Origin: an uncultured Oscillospiraceae bacterium
GTDB lineage: Bacteria; Bacillota; Clostridia; Oscillospirales; Oscillospiraceae
Length of the DNA stretch: 36,268 nucleotides
Assembly (NCBI GenBank): GCA_910587645.1
Contig: CAJUNA010000043.1
Coordinates: 1 to 36,268 of the forward strand
Reading direction: 5' to 3'
Shown: positions 30,221 to 36,268 of the stretch, piece after piece
Position numbering within the stretch: position 1 is the stretch's first letter
Layout of the letters: every line of letters begins with the position of its first letter
Program-made: the position numbers and the translations under genes
Notes under the pieces: generated by a model
The model's database searches: none
Seen by the model: the letters and a program-made list of their open reading frames with translations, nothing else
Told to the model about the DNA's origin: nothing

Positions 30221-30230
30221 TTAGATTGTC

Positions 30231-30268
30231 AAAAAAGGGGCGGCAAGGGATTTTCCCTTGCCGCCCCT
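30231..30268 (-). terminator. Intrinsic terminator of the chemoreceptor/metA operon
   Basis: A perfect 15-base stem (30254-30268 with 30236-30250, loop of three) is followed on the minus strand by six T at 30236-30231. Confidence 0.92.
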
Positions 30269-30283
30269 CTGGCTATCGCTGGT

Positions 30284-31966
30284 TTACTGGGGCAGGGCGC
30301 GGCTGCGGTTGGTTCCTTCGCCACGGAGGTGGAAGCGGTTGGTCTGGTCGGCCAGGACGCGTACCTGGTTGAACAGCTCCGCGCTGACGGCGGCGGATTC
30401 CTCGCTGCTGGCAGAGTTGCTCTGGACCACGGCGGAAATCTGGCTGATGCCCTCCGCTACCTGGGCAATGGCGAGGGCTTCGCCCTCCACGGCGGAAGCG
30501 ATGGCGCCGATGCCCTCGTTGGAATGCACCACCAGTTCCAGCGTTTTTTGCAGGCTGGCGGATACGTCCCCAACAATGTGGCGGCCCTTTTCCGTGGCCT
30601 GGACGGAGTTTTCAATCAGCTCCTTGGTGGCCTTGGCTGCCTGGTCGGACTGGGCGGCCAGGGAGCGCACCTCATCGGCTACCACCGCGAAGCCCTTGCC
30701 CGCCGCGCCGGCACGGGCCGCTTCCACGGCGGCGTTCAGCGCCAGGATGTTGGTCTGGAAGGCAATATTCTCGATGGTGGCGATGATCTTGTCGATCTGC
30801 TGGGAAGCATGGGTGATGTCCTCCATGGCGGAAACCATCTGGTTCATCTGCTGGCTGCTCAGCTCCACCTGCTGGGTGGTCAGGCGGGAATTGGCCTGGG
30901 CCTCCCCGGCGGACTGGACATTGGACTCGGCGGTATGGCGGATGTCTTCCAGGGTGGCCTGCAATTCCTGGACGGCGCTGGCCTGCTCCGTGGCGCCCTG
31001 GGCAAGGTTCTGGGCACCGTTAGAAAGCTGTTCGGCATTGCCGGACACCTGATGCTCCGCCTGGCGGATTTTGCCGAAGGCTTCGCTGATATTCTCCGTG
31101 AAGCTGTTGATGGAGCTCTCAATGGTCTGGAAGTCGCCGATAAAGGGCGTGGAGGTCTGGACGTTGAAATTGCCCTGGGAAAGCTGGGACATAATGCGGT
31201 TGATGTCCTCCACATAGCCGTTGATGCGCTCCATGGACGTCTCCAGATTTTGCGCCATGGTTCCCAGTTCATTCTTAGAGGAGTAGTGCAGGTCGATGTC
31301 CAGATGGCCTTCGTAAAGGGGCTTGGTGTGCTCGGTGATGACGAGGATGGGCTTGATCACATGGTTGAGCACGAACATCACCAGGCTGATCAGGCAGATC
31401 AGGGAGAGGCCCAGGCCTACGATCGAGGTGACGTGCATCATGGAGATGATGCCGGCCATCTGCGCCTGGCTTTTGGTATTGGCTTCGCCCAGCAGGTTTA
31501 CTACCTGATCCAGCTTGCCCACCAGGGTGGTCAGGTTGCTCTGGATAACGTTCTGATAGTAAAGCTGCGCCTGTTGGGGGCTGTCCTTCTTCATGTCCAG
31601 TACGTAAGTGGCGGACTCGTGCAGTTCCTTGTGCAGGGACTCCATTTCGCTGCGCAGGCTGAGGATCTTTTGATCCTGCGTGCCTGCTTCGCCGTAGATC
31701 CACTTGCCCAACACGCAGGTGTCGGGGGCGGTGCTGCCTGTGAACTCCGTCCCGGCATACAGGGCGTTGCTGAGGTTAGCGGCCCATTTGTAATGGGCCG
31801 TCTCCGCCTGGTGGCAGCGGTCCAGCAGGTTGTTGGCCTGGGCGTTGGCTTCCTCGGCCCGGTCGGTGCGGATGATGTTAATTGTGATTGCCACGCTGAA
31901 CATCAGCACGGAAATCAGCGCGCAGGCCACCCGAATCCATACGCTTCTCTTGATGCTCTTACCCAT
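30284..31966 (-). CDS. Methyl-accepting chemotaxis protein with CZB-like sensor region
   Basis: This 560-residue receptor has a membrane segment at about 9-32, an extracytoplasmic region (33-175), a second membrane segment (about 176-204), HAMP, and the cytoplasmic signalling domain with hairpin tip IENIAFQTNILALNAAVEAA. The sensor region contains H58-x2-W61, CVLGKW (C84, W89), H112 and H116, which match the three-His/one-Cys zinc site of CZB domains. CZB domains are mostly cytoplasmic, so this location is unusual. No other chemotaxis genes are in the window. ATG 31966 has AGAGGGA upstream. Its start overlaps the end of metA by 8 bases, so the two may share a transcript. Confidence 0.9.
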   Translation of the reverse strand: MGKSIKRSVWIRVACALISVLMFSVAITINIIRTDRAEEANAQANNLLDRCHQAETAHYKWAANLSNALYAGTEFTGSTAPDTCVLGKWIYGEAGTQDQKILSLRSEMESLHKELHESATYVLDMKKDSPQQAQLYYQNVIQSNLTTLVGKLDQVVNLLGEANTKSQAQMAGIISMMHVTSIVGLGLSLICLISLVMFVLNHVIKPILVITEHTKPLYEGHLDIDLHYSSKNELGTMAQNLETSMERINGYVEDINRIMSQLSQGNFNVQTSTPFIGDFQTIESSINSFTENISEAFGKIRQAEHQVSGNAEQLSNGAQNLAQGATEQASAVQELQATLEDIRHTAESNVQSAGEAQANSRLTTQQVELSSQQMNQMVSAMEDITHASQQIDKIIATIENIAFQTNILALNAAVEAARAGAAGKGFAVVADEVRSLAAQSDQAAKATKELIENSVQATEKGRHIVGDVSASLQKTLELVVHSNEGIGAIASAVEGEALAIAQVAEGISQISAVVQSNSASSEESAAVSAELFNQVRVLADQTNRFHLRGEGTNRSRALPQ

Positions 31967-32936
31967 GATTTGATCCCTCTTCTTTCTTGCATTCAGCCGG
32001 ATTTTGCCGCCCGCCCTGCGGCGGCAGGTCGCTGAGGTCATAGGGCGTGGTTTGGTACACAAAGTAGTTGAGCCAATTGCTGTAGAGCAGGTTGGCGCAG
32101 GAGCGCCAGGTTACGCGGGGGGGCTTTGTATCATCATCGCCGGGATAGTAGTGTTGAGGGAGGCCGATGGGCTTCCCCTGGCTTTTGTCCCGGCGGTATT
32201 CCTGATCCAGGGTGTCCGCATCGTACTCGCTGTGGCCGGTAATGAAAATCTGCCGGCCGCTCTCCGTGGAAAGGGCGTAAATGCCCGCCTCCGGCGAGGT
32301 AGCCAGGATTTTCAACTGGGCCACCCGCTCCACGTCCTCCCGCAGGATGGTAGTGTGGCGGGAATGGGGCACCATGAATACGTCATCGCTGCCCCGGAAA
32401 AGCATGTTGCTGCGCCGCTCCACAATATGGGGGAATACGCCGAACAGCTTTTTTTCCAGCGGCTGCTTCTGTATGCCGTAGTGGTAGTACAATCCAGCCT
32501 GAGCACCCCAGCATATGTGGAAAGTGGAATGGACGTGACTTTTGCTCCACTCCAGGATCTCACACAGCTCCGGCCAGTACCCCACCTCCTCAAAGGGGAG
32601 GTGTTCTACCGGCGCGCCGGTGATCACCATGCCATCGTAGTTGCTGTCCCGCACATCGTCAAAGTGGCGGTAGAAGGCCAGCATGTGTTCCTGCGGGGTG
32701 TTCTTTGGTACGTGGTCCCGGGGGGCGATCAGCTCCAGCTCCACTTGCAGGGGGGTGTTCGATAGCAGGCGGCTGAGCTGGGTCTCCGTGGCAATTTTCG
32801 TGGGCATCAGGTTCAGCAGCAGGATTTTCAGCGGACGGATATCCTGCCCCATGGCCCGCTGCTCCGTCATGACGAAGATGTTTTCGTCCTTCAGCGTCTT
32901 CGCCGCAGGGAGCCGGTCGGGGATGCGGATGGGCAT
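31959..32936 (-). CDS. metA: Homoserine O-acetyltransferase (MetA type)
   Basis: This 325-residue enzyme activates homoserine for methionine synthesis. C142 in FHICWGAQAG is the catalytic Cys, and GHSEYD supplies the conserved His and Glu of the triad. Position 111 is Glu (GAPVEHLPFEE), which in studied MetA enzymes selects acetyl-CoA; succinyl-CoA-using enzymes have Gly there. This fits the adjacent metY, which uses O-acetylhomoserine. AAAGGAG lies 7 bases before ATG 32936. It is preceded by metY on the same strand with a 39-base gap. Confidence 0.93.
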   Translation of the reverse strand: MPIRIPDRLPAAKTLKDENIFVMTEQRAMGQDIRPLKILLLNLMPTKIATETQLSRLLSNTPLQVELELIAPRDHVPKNTPQEHMLAFYRHFDDVRDSNYDGMVITGAPVEHLPFEEVGYWPELCEILEWSKSHVHSTFHICWGAQAGLYYHYGIQKQPLEKKLFGVFPHIVERRSNMLFRGSDDVFMVPHSRHTTILREDVERVAQLKILATSPEAGIYALSTESGRQIFITGHSEYDADTLDQEYRRDKSQGKPIGLPQHYYPGDDDTKPPRVTWRSCANLLYSNWLNYFVYQTTPYDLSDLPPQGGRQNPAECKKEEGSNHG

Positions 32937-32975
32937 GACAACACTCCTTTGTCAGGTAATGCGCGTATACAGGTT

Positions 32976-34256
32976 TTACACCGCCGCCAGGGCCTGCTCC
33001 AAGTCGGCAATCAGGTCCTCCTTGCTTTCCAGGCCTACGCTCAGGCGCACCAGATCCGGCGAGACGCCGGCGGCGGCAAGCTCTGCATCGTTCATCTGGC
33101 GGTGGGTGGAGCTGGCCGGGTGGAGGCAGCAGGTACGGGCGTCCGCCACGTGGGTGGCGATTGTCCCCAGCCGTAAGCGGCCCATAAAGTCCTCCGCTGC
33201 CTGCCGCCCGCCCTTTACGCCGAAGCTGACCACGCCGCACACGCCGTTGGGCAGATACTTGCGGGCGGTTTCATGATAGGGGTCCCCGGGCAGGCCGCTG
33301 TAGCGGACCCAGGCGATCTTCGGGTGGTGCTGCAAATACTCCGCTACCGCCTGGCCGTTCTCGCAGTGGCGGGCCATGCGTACATGGAGGCTCTCCAGGC
33401 CCAGGTTCAGGAGGAACGCGCTCTGGGGGCTCATCATGGAGCCGAAGTCCCGCATGAGCTGGGCCGTGGCCTTGGTAACGAAAGCGCCCTCCTTGCCGAA
33501 GCGTTGGGCGTATGTAACCCCGTGGTAGCTGCCGTCAGGGGTACACAGGCCGGGGAATTTGTCCGCGTGGGCCATCCAATCGAATTGGCCCCCGTCTACA
33601 ATAGCCCCGCCTAAGGCGGCGGCGTGGCCGTCCATGTACTTGGTGGTGGAGTGGGTTACAATGTCCGCCCCCCACTGGAGGGGACGGCACAGAACCGGGG
33701 TGGCAAAGGTATTGTCCACGATGAGGGGTACGCCGTGGGCGTGGGCCGCGTGGGCAAATTTCTCAATGTCCAATACCGTCAGGGCCGGGTTGGCAATCGT
33801 TTCGCCAAAAACCGCCTTGGTATTGGGACGGAAAGCGGCCTCCAATTCCTCCGGGGCACAGTCTGGAGAGACGAAAGTAAATTCTACCCCCATCCGCTTC
33901 ATGGTTACCGCGAACAGATTGTAAGTGCCGCCATAAATAGAGCTGCTGGCTACCACATGGTCGCCGCAGGACGCAATGTTGAACACAGCGTAAAAATTCG
34001 CCGCCTGGCCGGAGGATGTCAGCATTGCCGCCGTGCCGCCCTCCAGGGCGGCGATTTTCGCCGCCACATGGTCGCAGGTGGGGTTTTGCAGGCGGCTGTA
34101 GAAATAGCCCTCGGCCTCCAGGTCGAAGAGCTTCCCCATGGCCGCGCTGCTCTCATATTTGAATGTGGTGGACTGGACAATGGGGATCTGCCTGGGCTCG
34201 CCGTTTCCCGGGCGGTAGCCGCCCTGGACGCACAGGGTTTCAATGTGGTCGCTCAT
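32976..34256 (-). CDS. metY: O-acetylhomoserine sulfhydrylase (PLP enzyme)
   Basis: This 426-residue member of the Cys/Met metabolism PLP family converts O-acetylhomoserine and sulfide (or methanethiol) to homocysteine (or methionine). YFYSRLQNPTCD near the N-terminus, SSGQAANFYAVFN, VDNTFATPVLCRPLQWGAD and HSTTKYMDGHA (PLP Lys) are visible; the C-terminal RLSVGLE segment completes the fold. Length matches MetY rather than the shorter MetB (about 380). AAAGGAG precedes ATG 34256. Together with metA it makes a complete direct-sulfhydrylation route. Confidence 0.94.
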   Translation of the reverse strand: MSDHIETLCVQGGYRPGNGEPRQIPIVQSTTFKYESSAAMGKLFDLEAEGYFYSRLQNPTCDHVAAKIAALEGGTAAMLTSSGQAANFYAVFNIASCGDHVVASSSIYGGTYNLFAVTMKRMGVEFTFVSPDCAPEELEAAFRPNTKAVFGETIANPALTVLDIEKFAHAAHAHGVPLIVDNTFATPVLCRPLQWGADIVTHSTTKYMDGHAAALGGAIVDGGQFDWMAHADKFPGLCTPDGSYHGVTYAQRFGKEGAFVTKATAQLMRDFGSMMSPQSAFLLNLGLESLHVRMARHCENGQAVAEYLQHHPKIAWVRYSGLPGDPYHETARKYLPNGVCGVVSFGVKGGRQAAEDFMGRLRLGTIATHVADARTCCLHPASSTHRQMNDAELAAAGVSPDLVRLSVGLESKEDLIADLEQALAAV

Positions 34257-34285
34257 GGTGTTCTCCTTTTATTTATCGAGAAAGC

Positions 34286-35182
34286 TTATTCCGGTCTCGG
34301 CGTCATGCGCAGGGAAGAATACTGTGCCAGGCGGTCTACCACATCCTGGCCGCTCATGCGGTCGGTGACGTTGATGCGTCCCAGCAGCCGGAGACAGTCC
34401 ATATCCCCAATCCGCAGCCGGTTTGGCCGGTTGTCGATGGTAACGGTGAGGATATAACCCGCTTCCTTCATGATTTCATCCGCTTCCAGGCTGTAGTAGC
34501 CGAAGGGATAAGCCAGGGCGTTTAAATCCCCCGCCAGCTTTCCCTGCCGCCGCTGGCGGCAGGCTTCCGCGTCCTCCAAGAGGGCGCGGCGGTAATCCGC
34601 ATGGCTCTCGCCATCTTTCCGCAGCGTGCCGTCCCGGCCGCTGTAGCCGTAGGATTCCAACTGGTGCATGTCGTAGGTGTGGCTCTGGGGGTCGATGATG
34701 CCTTTTTCCACCCAGGGGATGGCTTCCTCATACGCAAAACGCTCCTGCCAGAAGGGTTCGCCGGAGTGGACGTAGGCGTCCTCCCCCTCGTTTATCCCTA
34801 TGACGAACACTGTGGCGCACATGCCATATTTCTCCAGAACAGGCGCGGCAATGGTGAGATTGCTGGTGTAGCCATCGTCCATAGTGATCAGCACAGGATT
34901 CTCCGGCAGGGGCGTCCCCTTCTCCACATAGTCGATAACCTGGGGGATGGTGACGGCATGGTAGCCTGCTTCATACATGGCGGCCACCTGCTCCTGGAAA
35001 CGGGCGGAAGAGACTACGGTGCCCTCCTTGCTGGTTTCCTCGAAATGGTGGTACATCAGCACCGGCAGCATTTGGCCCGCGCCGCCGTGGGTCTGGTGGT
35101 ACAGCTCCAGGATTTGCAGGGACAGAATGAGAACCAGAAGCGCCATGACCGGCGCTTTCCAGCCGATGGTTCTTTTGTGCAT
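34286..35182 (-). CDS. Polysaccharide deacetylase (NodB domain), membrane-anchored
   Basis: This 298-residue protein has an N-terminal signal anchor (about 10-28) and a carbohydrate esterase 4 domain. LMYHHF begins the fold, ITMDDGYTSN holds the catalytic and metal Asp pair, and SQSH-like DPQSHTYDMH carries the metal His pair (SHTYDMH). LAYPFGYYS is motif 3. It probably removes acetyl groups from peptidoglycan or another wall glycan outside the membrane. AGGAGG is 7 bases before ATG 35182 and directly abuts a hairpin in the leader. Two strong promoters and a LacI-like operator lie upstream. Confidence 0.88.
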   Translation of the reverse strand: MHKRTIGWKAPVMALLVLILSLQILELYHQTHGGAGQMLPVLMYHHFEETSKEGTVVSSARFQEQVAAMYEAGYHAVTIPQVIDYVEKGTPLPENPVLITMDDGYTSNLTIAAPVLEKYGMCATVFVIGINEGEDAYVHSGEPFWQERFAYEEAIPWVEKGIIDPQSHTYDMHQLESYGYSGRDGTLRKDGESHADYRRALLEDAEACRQRRQGKLAGDLNALAYPFGYYSLEADEIMKEAGYILTVTIDNRPNRLRIGDMDCLRLLGRINVTDRMSGQDVVDRLAQYSSLRMTPRPE

Positions 35183-35192
35183 ATTTTTACCT

Positions 35193-35213
35193 CCTGGGCG
35201 CCAGGCGCCCAGG
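35193..35213 (-). promoter_or_regulatory. Leader hairpin abutting the deacetylase Shine-Dalgarno
   Basis: CCTGGGCGCC/GGCGCCCAGG (35193-35202 with 35204-35213) ends directly at the AGGAGG on the minus strand and may modulate ribosome access. Confidence 0.5.
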
Positions 35214-35219
35214 GGTGCC

Positions 35220-35231
35220 GGAAACGTTTCC
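35220..35231. promoter_or_regulatory. Perfect palindrome GGAAACGTTTCC, LacI/cre-type operator candidate
   Basis: The 12-base palindrome lies about 27-38 bases downstream of the predicted start from the proximal deacetylase promoter. Ten bases (GGAAACGTTT) are identical to the site in the leader of the HAD operon at 24292-24303. Confidence 0.55.
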
Positions 35232-35264
35232 CAGCCCTGGAGTCAACGCTTAACGCCAGCTCCA

Positions 35265-35293
35265 ACTATACCACTTTCTCCCCCTCTTGTCAA
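35265..35293 (-). promoter_or_regulatory. Proximal promoter of the deacetylase gene
   Basis: On the minus strand TTGACA (35293-35288) and TATAGT (35270-35265) are 17 bases apart. Confidence 0.85.
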
Positions 35294-35367
35294 TTGAGAC
35301 CAGGACGCCGGAGGGGGGGTGCCTTGTGCCAAAATCTGGTATGGAGCAGGCGCGTTTATTATTTTCT

Positions 35368-35396
35368 ACTATAGCATTTTGACGCGGCCCTGTCAA
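35368..35396 (-). promoter_or_regulatory. Distal promoter upstream of the deacetylase gene
   Basis: The same hexamers as the proximal promoter, TTGACA (35396-35391) and TATAGT (35373-35368), again with 17 bases between, lie exactly 103 bases further upstream. No gene is seen between the two. Confidence 0.8.
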
Positions 35397-35419
35397 TGGA
35401 AGGAGGGGGATTTGCCCAC

Positions 35420-35453
35420 AAAAAGGGAGACGGCTCCTTGCGAAGCGTCTCCC
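35420..35453 (-). terminator. Intrinsic terminator downstream of the GNAT gene
   Basis: GGGAGACG (35425-35432) pairs with CGTCTCCC (35446-35453), and five T follow on the minus strand (35424-35420). Confidence 0.8.
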
Positions 35454-35568
35454 AGGAGAACATTTGTCAAGGGGGATTTTACCTAAAAGATGAAATCCCC
35501 CAATAAACTGGAATTCTGATAAGACATAATTTATTACATTTATGGTTGCACTTTAAAACGTTTTCTTT

Positions 35569-36021
35569 TCATTTTAATTCCAATACATATTTGTATGCAC
35601 TTTCATCGGGGTTTTGAAAATATTTCTCTTCGATCCGATCCAGGTGATAGCCACATTTTTCAAAGACTGTTTGCATTGCTTTATTGGAGCTTCTTGTTTC
35701 TCCGCAAAAACGCTTCATTCCTATCACTGACATCTCATCTCGAACATGGTTCATCAATTTACAGGCCAGGCCATGTCCTCTATATTTCGGATGGACGGAG
35801 ATATTCATGATCTTAATATAGTCTTTTTCGCCCTTCCAATTATAGATAAAGGCATTAGCTACTAAGTTTTCCTCATCCAAAAATGCATAATATAAAGCTC
35901 TTTCATCCTCCATCAAGTCTTTCCAGTCCGCTGCTTTCCAGAAATCCGTCGGAAAATTAAGCTTATCAAAAGCCATAACTGTTTCCAGGTACTCAGAATC
36001 AAGTTGCTTTAATCTGATCAT
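35569..36021 (-). CDS. GNAT-family N-acetyltransferase
   Basis: This 150-residue protein has the acetyl-CoA-binding motif A, ISVHPKYRGHGLACKLM (about residues 74-91), and a following strand with FCGETRSSNKAMQTVFEKCGY, typical of GNAT enzymes. The substrate is unknown. The gene is clearly more AT-rich than its neighbours and uses AT-ending codons, which suggests horizontal acquisition. ATG 36021 is chosen because the protein then starts with MIRLKQL. Its Shine-Dalgarno is an unbroken run of nine G on the minus strand. An upstream in-frame start at 36096 is unlikely because it overlaps the promoter. Confidence 0.85.
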   Translation of the reverse strand: MIRLKQLDSEYLETVMAFDKLNFPTDFWKAADWKDLMEDERALYYAFLDEENLVANAFIYNWKGEKDYIKIMNISVHPKYRGHGLACKLMNHVRDEMSVIGMKRFCGETRSSNKAMQTVFEKCGYHLDRIEEKYFQNPDESAYKYVLELK

Positions 36022-36027
36022 CTTGTA

Positions 36028-36036
36028 CCCCCCCCC
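36028..36036 (-). promoter_or_regulatory. G9 homopolymer serving as ribosome binding site
   Basis: Nine C on the plus strand give nine G on the mRNA, ending 6 bases before the GNAT start codon. Homopolymer slippage here would alter the spacing and strength of the site. Confidence 0.5.
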
Positions 36037-36071
36037 ATTCAAATCCCAATTTGTCGATTTGTCACGAGCCA

Positions 36072-36100
36072 AGTATACCACCAATAGGAATGACATTCAA
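36072..36100 (-). promoter_or_regulatory. Promoter of the GNAT gene
   Basis: On the minus strand TTGAAT (36100-36095) and TATACT (36077-36072) are 17 bases apart. Confidence 0.75.
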
Positions 36101-36199
36101 CCCGCATTTATAGGTGCTGATAGTAGTGGCAAACCTGCAAATACATGTCAAGCCCCAAAATAAAAAAGTCGGAAAATTTTTAGAAGGGACAAAAAGGGT

Positions 36200-36258
36200 A
36201 CAACAAATCAAGCCGGTCAGCGCGGAATTTTTGCGAACCGGCTGAAAGTGTTTGTTGT
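36200..36258. repeat. Nested inverted repeats at the right edge
   Basis: ACAACAAA/TTTGTTGT (36200-36207 with 36251-36258) encloses AGCCGGT/ACCGGCT (36211-36217 with 36237-36243). The structure lies in AT-rich non-coding sequence and could be the start of a mobile element or a terminator of a gene beyond the window. Confidence 0.45.
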
Positions 36259-36268
36259 GTTCGGTTAA

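Noticed and set aside
30125..32035. A 636-residue plus-strand open frame.
   Set aside because: It is the antisense of the chemoreceptor gene, whose GC-rich third positions keep this frame open. It has no start signal, and the product is Leu/Gly/His-rich without domains.
1..36268. CRISPR arrays, rRNA and tRNA genes.
   Set aside because: No regularly spaced direct repeats, no rRNA-like conserved stretches and no cloverleaf with a GTTC-type T arm were found by reading; a dedicated tRNA scan could still find something missed.

Overview
The window reads as a chromosomal stretch of an anaerobic, spore-forming, GC-rich Firmicute, most likely of the class Clostridia (Oscillospiraceae-like). The grounds are the spoIIGA-sigE pair, split transketolase genes, a membrane pyrophosphatase, a tandem glycine riboswitch, AAGGAGG-type ribosome binding sites, SigA-type promoters with 17-base spacers, and GC-rich codon use. 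No rRNA, tRNA or CRISPR array was found. About 35 genes and many promoters and hairpins are supported.

Layout. 1-137 is the tail of a serine recombinase, so a mobile element probably ends just inside the left edge. 405-2268 is a two-gene split transketolase operon. Facing it is a Na+/amino acid symporter controlled by a tandem glycine riboswitch (2347-4132). 4249-5355 encodes an unusual nitroreductase-like/Nudix fusion. 5407-6865 is a tagA-tmk pair, followed by a convergent tiny protein with 20 Cys in 65 residues (6918-7115). 7245-10866 holds mltG, a U32 tRNA-hydroxylation-type gene and a membrane-anchored EEP phosphohydrolase. 10924-12552 is the spoIIGA-sigE sporulation operon, behind a promoter with the atypical 22-base spacing known from spoIIG. 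12613-15709, minus strand, holds a KamA-family radical SAM enzyme, a MarR regulator with two palindromic operators, RidA and a PfkB kinase. 15710-16543 has no convincing gene but is packed with hairpins. 16544-18655 is a membrane pyrophosphatase of the K+-dependent type.

The most striking block is 18827-24351, minus strand. One near-consensus promoter appears to drive four tandem paralogous HAD-family proteins, a phosphoglycerate mutase and an MgtC-like membrane protein. All four HAD proteins have Gly where HAD phosphatases have the second catalytic Asp. The phosphoglycerate mutase (19592-21160) is circularly permuted: its C-terminal half comes first, is joined to its N-terminal half, and all metal-ligand motifs are kept. 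A LacI-family regulator is divergent from this operon. A GGAAACGTTT site in the operon leader recurs as a perfect palindrome in the leader of a polysaccharide deacetylase gene (35220-35231).

25705-30183 carries an M23-like peptidase, DUF421 and DUF4363 membrane proteins, a Crp/Fnr regulator divergent from an 87-residue protein resembling the tail of anaerobic ribonucleotide reductase, a zinc-ribbon membrane protein and a TatD hydrolase. 30284-35182, minus strand, carries a chemoreceptor with a CZB-like zinc site outside the membrane, metA and metY (the acetylhomoserine route to methionine) and a polysaccharide deacetylase. The right edge has an AT-rich, possibly acquired GNAT acetyltransferase and a hairpin-rich end that may begin another element.
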